Below, piece after piece: positions 1-9,219 of a stretch of 14,996 nt of DNA. Each line of letters opens with the position of its first letter. The stretch's first letter is position 1. Under the pieces are notes generated by a model. That model searched no databases. It was not told where the DNA came from and saw only the letters and a program-made list of their open reading frames with translations. The stretch lies in NCBI GenBank assembly GCA_000827265.1, contig KN834808.1, positions 117,533 through 132,528 on the forward strand, given 5' to 3'. Source of the DNA: Collybiopsis luxurians FD-317 M1. Lineage: Eukaryota; Basidiomycota; Agaricomycetes; Agaricales; Omphalotaceae. The translations under genes were made by a program, and so were the position numbers.

Positions 1-2917
1 CATCTTCCATCCTCCTTTGGAATCTCGGGTTCCCTTCCTCTTCAGCTCCTCCTTCTCGCGAGAACCAATTTTCCCAGTCTTGAATATATAAAATTCGAGA
101 ACGGCCTGTTCCCAATGACAGCTGCAGTGCAGAGCATCTGCTCTCTTCTGCTGTCTCGGCCAAGACTCTCTGAAGGGTACTCCTGTGTTCTGAAACTCCT
201 GACTTGTACCATTCCAGTCGTTCACTTCCGAGTTCCGTGTGTTGTGGTGGTTCAGGCATTGGGTAGTGCCAAACTTGGTAGTGAGGATCTCGAGGGAGAG
301 TTCTTTGCAGATGGATCCACATTCGGTTACAAAAAAGTTGACCTCCTGCATGAGGTTTTTAAGGGTGGGATCGATCTTGGTCCCTTTGACGAGGAACTCT
401 TGGATAGCTTCCTCCGCCTCTCCTGGCCAATCATTTAGTATAGAAGAAATTCTAACAACTTAAACACGTACTTTTGTTCGAAATATCTCTTGCCAGTGCA
501 ACTTTTTCTTCATCTGAAGGGTGGTAAGTTGTAATATATTCATTGGTGGCACGAGGGGTCTCACTCACATTCTATTATTTTCTTCCTGGATCCTTTTGCA
601 CTACCAGCATCGCCTCCAGTACTCTTCGAAGCCTTCAATGCTTCAGTGTCCTCTTCAGCATCCATTTCCGGTCCATATTCTTCATCATCCTGGTCTAGTC
701 TCCTTCAGGTCAGTGCGTAACTTTTTCATGCAACAATTACTGACTGATCTTCCTCTTTTTTGCAGGCACTTTACCCTCCCCTAATGCATGCTGCTCCTCA
801 TCCTCTGTAGGAGCAATTCCCTCAACCACTGTACCCAACATTAGCATATTTCTTTCAAGGGCTGTTGGACTTACACTGATTCGAATCATCCTCGATCTTT
901 GCGTTCTTCCGTTTCCTGGTTCTCTTTCCACCATTTCTTGCGGCTGGTTTCTTCTTGCTTGCGTCAGCTGAAGCCTGCACAAATGCCGCTATGTCTACCT
1001 CGTCGTTGTCTTCGGTCTTGAAAGGTATCAATGTCAGCCCATTCGCCTTGGCGATAGCAAACAGTTCTGTGAGCTTATCATTGACATGGTCGTCATTGGA
1101 GTGAAACTTCCCTTGTTCTGACTCCACTACCTTGTTGACCCTGGGACTTAATGCCACCGATCCATCTCCCATGGCCCGCAGTACTGCGGGGTTGATGGCT
1201 GTTTCCATGCGAGAGAACTCTCCCTCAGCGATGGCCGAGCCACTACTCGTCAATACACTATCCTCAATGATAACCCCGGCCTCTGGGATCATTCGAGCGG
1301 GTAGTGCATCCTGCGCTGGGAAAGTGGGGAGCAGAGATGGGTTTGGACGAGTGAATACACTCTTTACATCCAATTGGGCAGCTGTTGAGAGGTCTAAGTG
1401 ATTTTCCACAGGTGTCGCTGGTGGATTCGGTCGACTCGAGCCTTCTTCATTGGTTGACGAGGAAGATACGGGCAGTTCTGAGGGTACCGATTGAATATTT
1501 CTCATATACCGCCATCCTGCCCATAGTGCTCTACCTTCGCTTGATTGAGGTTCAGGAATGGAGAAGCGTGAAAATTGCGTGTTGGCTTCAGTAACACTTG
1601 CACTGGAGGGGGCCCCTCCAAATATTGCCTGGTCCAATATCTGACCTACATGGGAAGCGATGTCTATTTCGCTACCTGCAATCTCTTGGTTCTGGTCAGG
1701 CTTAAGATTAGGTCCAAATGCTGTATTCAAACTAGGTCAATGTGCAATAAATCCATTTTGTTTTGAAACCTACGCTTTGGCCCCTCGTCCTTGTTTTGAG
1801 GATCTGTTGCATGAATCCCATCTCCGCTGGTCAGAAATAAGCGGCCATTTTGCTCATCTGGTTTAGCTGGCATGGATCGCTCTTCATGTCGTGGACCATA
1901 TTCAAGATTGGGTTGACCGTCTGCTGCGTGATCACCCGTATTAAAGGCAGCTTGGCTAATACTTTGAATGTGATCTTACCAGCTAGGTGCTTGCTGTCGA
2001 TACTAATGGTCTCCGCCATCTGAGGGAGAATACCTGTGTGGAGTTTCAGATTAGCGGAGAGCGACAAATTTCTACCGAAATTACCTTTCAAAGCCTCGTT
2101 CGTGCTTTCGGTTTCCACTGTGAGCTTTTTGCTTCCTCCGCTTTGAAACAACTGATTGTTTTGCGCAACTACCGAGGTCTCTGGTTCTTCCTCAGTTTGG
2201 AATTGACCAGGCACAGCATCAGCTGTGATATCTGTCTCGGTAGTATCAAAGGCAGATTTGAAGGACACTCACAATGAACTTACCGGATGGTTGGCCATTG
2301 TTGATTTTACCGACCAAAGTTTCTGTCAAAATTGTGAGGAAAGGAACAATGCTTTATAGGTGAAGCTTACCTTTCAGAGCGTAATTCGCATTTTGGGCCT
2401 CTACTAGGCCGTTCTCATGTACCTGTGTCGGGAACAAAGGGCCTTTCAGCGCACTGGCTGAAGTTCCAGCTTCGATTAGTTTCTGGGTTTGTCCATTTAA
2501 GTTCGGCTCTGGATTATGACTGGAGGGAAAAATCGATGTCGATGGGCATTCAAGGTCTAGGTCAGTTAGGTCAGACATAATGGACAAGGCTGGCCCTAGA
2601 TAAGCCTAAAATTCCAACCGACAAGGTAATACCTACCTCTCGCCACTAGATTGCCGTTGTTTGAAGGGCTTCGCATGGCTGCAATTTCAGCCTCCAGACT
2701 CAGGATTTCCTTCTCCTTCTTTTCCTGGGCGCAGTCAGACTGTGCCTTATTCTGTGGTCGCACAGACTTCTGCTTGCAAAGTTCAACTTCCTGGCGCAAT
2801 GCCACTAATCTCTGCTCCTTCGATTCTAGGGTGTCGTTCAGTACCTTGTTTTCTATAGGGTGATCAGTTGTATACGATAAATGTTACGATTAAAGAGGTT
2901 GTACTTTGGGAAGGCAT
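1..2917 (-). CDS. Large coiled-coil/disordered nuclear-type protein, 11 exons, 3' end outside window
   Basis: I do not recognise this gene. Exons that splice in one frame are 2917-2905, 2852-2637, 2595-2371, 2322-2284, 2231-1980, 1923-1774, 1720-875, 828-745, 694-569, 513-472 and 422 to the edge (2415 nt, 805 codons, no internal stop). Introns are 41-56 nt with good donors such as GTAAGT, GTAAGC and GTGAGT. The exon ending at 745 could instead end at 775, giving an 80-nt intron. The start ATG at 2917 opens a 13-nt exon and has an in-frame TGA just upstream. Residues about 5-75 form a Lys/Glu-rich coiled coil (motif LRQEVELCKQK). The middle is low-complexity Ser/Pro/Glu. Basic clusters (KRTRKRKNAK, then PAKKRKI) look like nuclear localisation signals and are followed by an acidic stretch (DQDDEEYGPEMDAEEDTE). 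This suggests a nuclear scaffold or regulator, which is inference only. The last exon may hide a frameshift near 331-336. Confidence 0.68.
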
Positions 2918-3460
2918 TGGTGTAGGTTTTGTTCAGGACAGTGATTCACTCTGGGACACAAGGAAAGCAGCGATGGGGTGCTGTAGAAAACTAAGGACTG
3001 TGAAAGTCTGTCCTACTTCATGCGTTCACGTTAAAAAATGGGAAATGACACCAGTTCAATTAGGTTCGACTTGAGAGCTGCGAACTGGTCCGCTTCATCC
3101 AATTCAAATATATTATGACTGTTCATTCGGCTTCCGATTATTGAACCTTTGATTTTTGATGTTCTCTGTACAAATCTTTTATTCAACATCGACTCTGCGG
3201 TTTCCTTCGTGTACATAGATCATACTCCCTTTTAACTGTACTCTGTGTTGTTGACTTATGTGACTAGAGTTGGCCATTCGGGGTTACCCAAGTAAATTCA
3301 ATCCCTCCTGTGAACTTGATCACTACATAATTCCAAGTAAATGGAGTTCTGGGCAATTGTTCACTTGTAGTAATCACTTTTGAGTGGGCCCCTAGGCCTT
3401 GTCATACTTGCGACAATTATTATGTTTGAGACTCCGTCTGCTGTTTTCTTTTGGCTCCCA
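2918..3460. other. Intergenic gap between divergent genes, with one short minus-strand ORF
   Basis: This separates the minus-strand gene starting at 2917 from the plus-strand gene starting near 3461, so it probably holds both promoters. I see no convincing TATA box. A 61-codon ATG-initiated ORF lies on the minus strand at 3216-3031 (it contains FELDEADQFAALKS). It could be an upstream exon of the 2917 gene, but I found no splice that joins it in phase. An in-frame TGA just upstream of ATG 2917 argues against simple read-through. Confidence 0.4.
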
Positions 3461-4501
3461 ATGGCAGATCCAGTGCACGAAGCGACCCCAGTGGCAACAG
3501 CGAGAGAGAGTAAACACTCCTGTTTTTACAAGTGGTGAGCCTCTCTAATTCAAAAGTACATTTAGCATCTCATGCTAGACACTAGCCACTGGGAAGCTTG
3601 TCAGATCCAGGCTTGAGAATGGCAGCAAGCCCATCGAGCAGCCTCTAAGGAATCATCGTTTGCAAAAAGTCAGGGCAAATCTTTGATTCGGGGACCATCC
3701 CAAAATCCCCCTTGTGCGCGTCAAAAATTCGGACAACGTTTGGAATTGCTAGGACCTCCTGCTGAACACAGTGTCGCCGCTCATCGAGTCAACATAGCTG
3801 TTCAGGTCCATCCCTCCATTGACGAGTTTTACCCAGCATTTCTAACCCTCAGAAACAACGTAGATCATTGGCTGGACCGTTGTGAATGGTCTTTCCTCTT
3901 GGCTGAAGCTGAATCCTCTGCGCACACCCTGCATGTCGAACTGATCGTGGGAGCCAACCTTGCTGTTGATATACATGACTTTATTGACCCGTATATCCGG
4001 ACTTCACCATTTTTTCAGGACATGGATGTCTGGAGGATTTTCAAAAGTATATGCTTCATGCAATTTAGGCTTGGCGAAGGCAAGACCAGACTTCTAAAAA
4101 AAAATCCTATTCTTTCCATGGCCAGTGATCAGCCCAAATGGCGCCAACTGCAGTGTTCAATACTGCTCGAAGATTCTAGTCTTTCGACTCAGATCCTATA
4201 CTCTTGCATCTCATCTTTGACTTCCAAAACCAATACCGTGATCCACACTAGCTTGACATTCACGCAGTATAGTCTCGAGACAACGCCAGCGGTTGATAAG
4301 CTCAGCCGAACAATCCAGGTTGTCCAAAATCTGTACCAGCATTGGTACAGCTTGTTAGACAGTGTTGATGATGATATCCAGTTCAGGGGTGACTTGGTGC
4401 AGTATATGTTTAAACAAACCTCTCGTACATTGTTCGGGCTGGGCGAAGCTAGGGAAAGACTGAGGGCCTTGCAGAATCTGGAAGAGTACAGTGTTCTGTA
4501 G
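3461..4501 (+). CDS. Unrecognised basidiomycete protein; long main exon, uncertain 5' end
   Basis: The strong part is an open frame from 3617 to the TAG at 4499-4501, about 294 codons, too long to be chance at this base composition. It has no ATG until far inside (4021), so upstream exons are expected. A candidate first exon starts at ATG 3461 (MADPVHEATP) and ends at a GTGAGC donor at 3535. Joined to an acceptor at 3585 (51-nt intron) it enters the long frame in phase, but then meets TGA at 3614-3616. The gene is therefore either broken there or spliced in a way I did not find. The protein is globular-looking: an aromatic-rich helical middle (SPFFQDMDVWRIFKSICFMQ) and a helical C-terminus ending GEARERLRALQNLEEY. 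There is no signal peptide, membrane span or motif I know. It is divergent from the gene to its left. Confidence 0.5.
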
Positions 4502-4635
4502 ATACTAATTTCCACTATGCCCGTGTATATTTGGTTCATCCAGATAGAGAATATATGTGGAAGATGTTCAACACTATTTGGATTGCTAATTTGAGGGGGA
4601 CCGTTATGTTCGAGAACATGTTAACGACCTGAACT

Positions 4636-4735
4636 GAGTTGGACACCGTAAACTATGTTGGCGACCAAAAATTATGTTGGCGACCAAAAATTATATTGGC
4701 GACCTAATTGTGCTGGCGTCCACTAGTGGGTTGGC
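4636..4735. repeat. 19-bp tandem repeat, about 3 good copies plus degenerate flanks
   Basis: The unit TATGTTGGCGACCAAAAAT occurs at 4654-4672 and exactly again at 4673-4691. A diverged third copy lies at 4692-4710. Looser matches to the GTTGGCGACC core lie just before (GTTGGACACC near 4638) and after (GCTGGCGTCC, GTTGGCAGCC). It is a small minisatellite in non-coding DNA 3' of the preceding gene, with no known function. Confidence 0.85.
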
Positions 4736-5369
4736 AGCCACCCCATTCCACAGTATATCTGAGTGTTATTTTCTCAGGAAGACTCAAGGTGATCTCTAAT
4801 TGAAAAACTTGTTCTTATGCACTGTCGCTGGATAATCTTGGGTACTTATACACGATATATACCCGTAATGGCTTAAACAAACATCGCAGTAAATTGCAAG
4901 TCCAGTTAGTACGTTCCGAAGGCTCTTATTTCTGCATAAACAGTTCCATGTGTAGCTCTCAAGTGATCTACAGAATTATTGTTCGCGGTATAAATGTAAT
5001 CAATCAGTCTACTCTACAAGTACTCGAAAGCAAACCCCCATTAACTTGGATGCCCTACGAATGTCAATTGGTTACGGTCAGTAAGGTAAGTACAGGTAGG
5101 ATTCACGTTTTATCCATTGATCGTACGTCGATCTAGTCCATCAAGACTCCGCATTCCCAGTAGCCACATTTTGCGACTTCATACAGGCATTCTCATATCG
5201 TGCGCCATATACCAATTTAATTTGTGTATGGCCAATTTTGAGCAAACCTCGAGCGAACCAATAAGAGCTAGATTTTTCATTTATTGTACAAGTTTTATGG
5301 TTCAAGAGGAAGGTACAGAGTCAACCATATAAGTTTGGACTTGCATGAGTGATTGCTAAAATTATACAG
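4736..5369. other. No confident gene
   Basis: Only short frames occur. The plus-strand frame from about 4894 runs into a good GTAAGTAC donor near 5090 and could be an exon. I could not connect it to a start or to a following exon without hitting stops, so no gene is called. Confidence 0.4.
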
Positions 5370-6576
5370 CTTTTGACCTCATTCTCGCCCGGCGCAACCC
5401 AAATATTAGATGGATACGGAGGCCTCATCATGTTAGACGGGGTACACAGACTGTTTTGGAGGATGTCATTGGGACTCTGTGGCCGAGGTATTGGCAATGG
5501 CTCATTTCAGTCTGAAGTCTACAAAAAGATGGAGAAACGGGGCTTGATTTGAAATAAGTATACTATCTTGGGGAGAAGGAAGATTCGGATTCTCAAGTCA
5601 ATAAATTGCTAGATTCAACCTTTTTCATTGGACCATGCGTCCGATAGATTGATTTTGATCCTGGTCCAATACACCGTAAGTTAGCAAATTCGCCTTTATT
5701 GTGATCTCCAGACCGATTGCTTCATTTTCGAGCCTTTCATTTTGAGAAGAACGTACGGTATTATTCATCAAGCTTTAAAAATAGGGCGCAGTATCAAATA
5801 GATGCATAATAATCATCGCATCAACCAAGTAATGCAATGTTGGAGTGTGATACCTTCTTTGAGTATCTGAAAGGTCTTTCAGTAGACTCAATCATACACA
5901 TGGCACCTTATAAGTGGGAGATATTCATACCATAATTCAGAGATAGAGTACTTTCTGAGTGTTTTCTGCCTGGGACAGAACTCTGCGGTTGGCACATATG
6001 AACGACTAAGTCTAAGTTTTTAATCTTCCATCTTCAAAGGCTCACTCTTTATCTTTCCCCAGGACTGATATTCTTTATGGGACTAAGGGTCCCAGAATTG
6101 GCGACTTATTTCTTCAGAGGTTTGAGGTGTTGGTGTTACAGAACAAGCAGCTGAAATATAGCGTTATTGATCAGTGCGTAATTCCTCCTATTTCACATAT
6201 TTTTGATACTCATTAGAAACCAGATGAACACTTATTCACGCAATCTTGCGTACACAGGACAGTCAACATGTCGGAAGTCGCAACAATGGTGCAGGTAGTA
6301 GTTGTAACGATAGCGGCCAGCGGACCCGTCGTACACCTTGTTGGTTCGTGCCCGCTCTATTACTTCTCTACTATAAAGTTCATTCTTGACCTCCCAGAGG
6401 CAGAGAAAAATGCTCCAGTGTTTGTAGATCAGTATACAATTGATTTTGAGTGTACTTACCCCCAGCGCAGTTATGATATCATATACTTTGATTTGAACAA
6501 AAATGTTACAGTCGATATAAACAGCTTTGACCGGTACGGATACAGCTTCCCTTCAAGTGCCCAGCCAAGTGCCTGA
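5370..6576 (+). pseudogene. Possible decayed spliced gene (weak)
   Basis: One reading frame gives protein-like stretches from 5370 to 6576. They are linked by a 36-nt intron (5676-5711), a 53-nt intron ending at 6062 and an 84-nt intron (6174-6257), all in phase. Stretches include GTQTVLEDVIGTLWPRYWQW, FEYLKGLSVDSIIHMAPYKW and GPRIGDLFLQRFEVLVLQNK. The frame is interrupted by stops at 5513 (TGA), 5555 (TAA), 5645 (TAG), 5807 and 5810 (TAA TAA), and more before 6060. The final segment, 6258-6576, is open for about 106 codons. Stop spacing is only slightly longer than expected by chance, so this may be no gene at all. No family is recognised. It would be convergent with the RPA3-like gene, which ends at 6671. 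Confidence 0.2.
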
Positions 6577-6670
6577 CCAAATTTCTGCATTCAAAACCAC
6601 CAACATTCTGCAGATATACATATATACAAAAAAAAGGTTCTGGGTGTTTATGTACGACAAGCTACGAGTA

Positions 6671-7350
6671 CTAGACTTTAGAGCTTTCACCTGGCTGAGA
6701 GGGAAGGGGTTCGGTGTAGGCACCCAATTCTCCTTGCTGAGATGAATGATGAGAGGATTTTGCAACAATAAGAATGAAGAACATACATTCCTTGGTTGGC
6801 CAGAGATATTGAAAATCTCATCACTACGAGGGTGATTATGTATGATTTTCACAGTACGGTTAATGAGCTGCAGGTCTGGAACATCCTGTTAGTAAAGGAT
6901 CTATAATATAGAAAAAAATTCAGCGAACCAATATTCAGACCCAAGTTTGTGATCCTCACAGCTAAGAAGCATTTTTGCTGACTAGCTACGCATACTTTTC
7001 CCAGAATCTCAAGATATAACGTGAACGGACAGATTGTCTCCAGTTGGAAAAAAAATTAGGAGGAACGGAGCGTGATAACAGATGAGAACGTACTTGGCGG
7101 TCAATGTCATTTATTTGAACGGAAACCTCACCTCCATCACTCGCTAGGACTGTGATGGTCTCTCCATGATCCTATGACGCAGACGACATTAGAGTACACA
7201 TATTAGCATACTTTACTGAACAAAACACACCAATAGAAGGCGGCAAGGGAGGCGAACATAACAACCGTCAAACCGATACAGCAGCTCCTCATTGACAAGG
7301 GGACTGATACCACTGTACTTTTCAAGGAGTCCGCAGTTGGAGGAGGACAT
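6671..7350 (-). CDS. RPA3: Replication protein A 14 kDa subunit (RPA3-like), five exons
   Basis: This is the small OB-fold subunit of the heterotrimeric single-stranded-DNA-binding complex RPA, which acts in replication, repair and recombination in the nucleus. Exons are 7350-7231, 7171-7094, 7037-6960, 6885-6787 and 6736-6671 (TAG), coding for 146 residues. The introns (59, 56, 74 and 50 nt) are all phase 0. The 59-nt intron has a TGCTAAT branch site. Family-like features: VNEELLYRFDGCYVRLPCRL at residues 19-38 (beta-1 region), HGETITVLASDGGEV at 42-56, YLEILGKV at 74-81, and the C-terminal helix DLQLINRTVKIIH at 96-108 used for trimer assembly. Fungal homologues usually end soon after the helix, near residue 117 here. 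This one has about 29 extra, Pro/Gly/Ser-rich residues encoded by a spliced last exon. The assignment rests on remembered family pattern, not a search. Confidence 0.75.
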
Positions 7351-7746
7351 GTTGGGGGAAAAGACAAGACACGAGGTTGAATGTATAGCTAAGAGCTTCG
7401 GGTTTAATGTAATTTGGGCAACAGAACCATGAGTACTGAGGCATACTAAAATATGTCATTGATGTAACATTGTTAGTCTGCACAAATGTTTAGGATTCCC
7501 TGTTCGCCGGAGCACCAGCGTACTCAGTACAACATAGTTGTTCAGTGCAATCTGTGCTCCGTCCTTGGCAGGACTCTCTCCCATTTTAGTCCCTCTTAGC
7601 CAATAAAACTTGTCCAAGACATTTCTTACAACCGCTCTGATGAACTTGACATTAGCGGAGAATCAAACGAACAGTACAAACACAATCTGGGAACCCGGGA
7701 TTAGCGGAAGATGGTCCCATTCGCTTCACTCCACAACCTCCATTCG
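7351..7746. other. Intergenic region upstream of the RPA3-like gene
   Basis: There is no open frame worth calling on either strand. It lies between two minus-strand genes, so it should hold the 3' end of the 8272-7747 gene and the promoter of the RPA3-like gene. I see no clear motif. Confidence 0.5.
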
Positions 7747-8272
7747 TCAAAGCAATCTCGCACTTGATTTTGCTGAATGACTGGGTAGGGCGCATAAGAT
7801 TTTCCCAGGACTCGGTGTAGGAAGTAAATGGCTATTGTCGAAGACCGCTATGAGCTCTTGAATGATTAATTTCAGATTAGTTAGCACGGTAGCAGGGTGG
7901 AAAGAGCGTGAGATGAAAGGCTTACGATGGATCCGCTTAATCCTAGCAGCAGCGGTTACTGTAGCCCGGCAAGCCCAAGTTTGATAGAAGTTGATGAAAT
8001 CGATATGAAGTTCTACTTCACCAACTGGTTCACCCGAATCTAAGCCGAACCCGCAGGATGTTGGGTGGTAATCCGATATATAAATAGCGCCCTTCCCCGA
8101 CACTATTTGGTGAATTATTGAGATGTATGCTGACTAGTTCCCCCGATCCTGATGATCGACAGTTGAAGGTCATTTGATTATGCAATATATGCTCTAGCTG
8201 ACCTACATGGGGTTGTCCCTGGTCGTCTTTCCTAGCATCGGAGTCGACAGACCTGTCTAATGGATTAATTCC
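7747..8272 (-). CDS. Probable small spliced gene, product unknown, 5' end unresolved
   Basis: Exons 8133-7926 and 7856-7747 (TGA) join across a 69-nt intron with GTAAGC donor and a GCTAACTAAT branch region. A preceding exon ending at 8207 (DARKDDQGQPH) joins 8133 in phase 0 across a 73-nt intron with GTAGGT donor. The product contains YISDYHPTSCGFGLDSGEPV and EVELHIDFINFYQTWA, then a short C-terminal tail. I do not recognise it. The start is not found: the first listed exon is open only back to a TGA near 8279. A minus-strand ATG at 8442 with a GTGAGC donor downstream could belong to a first exon, but the splice does not stay open. An unspliced alternative frame (8275-8030) also exists. There is no signal peptide or membrane span. 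Confidence 0.4.
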
Positions 8273-8442
8273 CAAATATCAATGAGTTTATTATAAATAG
8301 CCGGAGGCCTATCGGAGGGATCGTAAGAAAAAAAAATAGGTAATGGAGAGGGGAGAATACTGCTCACGCTATGTGGAATATGCCATCTGGAGAAATATAA
8401 ATTAGCGAGCCAATTGACTGGGAGTTTGTAATGGAATGTCAT

Positions 8443-9219
8443 TTTAGGCAGGGAAGAAAGAACGTGGAGGCAAATAAGAAAGGTCGTTCAGGGCTGAGCA
8501 GGGGCTCGATGAAACGGCAGCCTGAATACTCCGCTGTAATGGACGAGGGACAAGGGTTTCGCCTGGTGACCCTTAATGCTCCACTACGAGACAGACTCCG
8601 CATGAACCTCATAGGTGGATAGTGGTTCAAAAAAAAGAATTTCAGTAATTTTAAAAAATAGTGATAAACAGCTAGCTGCCATTATGACAGGGTCACCGCT
8701 GTGTGGTTAGGTGAGCTGGCGCGCTTGCTCGCTGAAGGTGACCTTGTAACAAACACCATTGTAAGTCAGGACGAGATGTAAGAGTGTTGGCTCGAGTGGG
8801 TGGTAGACTGGCTTCAAACTAAAATTTGATGAGAGAAGGAAGAGAGAAAGCGCCATGGCCAGTGTACCTTCAATGAAACCCTCAAGTCGACTCTAAATCC
8901 TTCTTGCCTCAGAATCTTTACTGTACTTGGAAAAAACATGATAAGCCATTAGTGCAAAAGTACATGAAATGCTATGTACTGTAATGTTAAGTGAAGACAT
9001 AAACCTTCACTCGAATCTGCGGGACAGGCTTTTTCGCTGTACTGTACAGTGGTGAAAGTGGGGAACAACAAGGAGCGGAAATCTCCATGTGATGCGGGAG
9101 GCAGAAAATAGCCTAAGATTCAGGAGTACTCGGCAGCCAAGTACAAAAAATGACATAGAACATAATGAGAATATATTACTGATGACAAGGGTGGGGCGAC
9201 ATATTCACATTGATGTGTA
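8443..9219. other. No gene seen
   Basis: Short frames occur on both strands near 8431-8630, but they overlap each other and have no splice continuity. The rest is AT-rich and carries the 3' flank of the coiled-coil gene that ends at 9220. If the gene pair to the right is a mobile element, its left end should lie here. I could not identify a terminal inverted repeat by eye. Confidence 0.45.

Noticed and set aside
3031..3216. 61-codon ATG-initiated minus-strand ORF as first exon of the 2917-1 gene
   Set aside because: No donor/acceptor pair joins it to the next exon in phase, and an in-frame TGA precedes ATG 2917. It is kept only as a note on the gap.
8431..8630. Overlapping 63-codon ORFs on both strands
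   Set aside because: They are short, mutually antisense and lack splice continuity or a recognisable motif.
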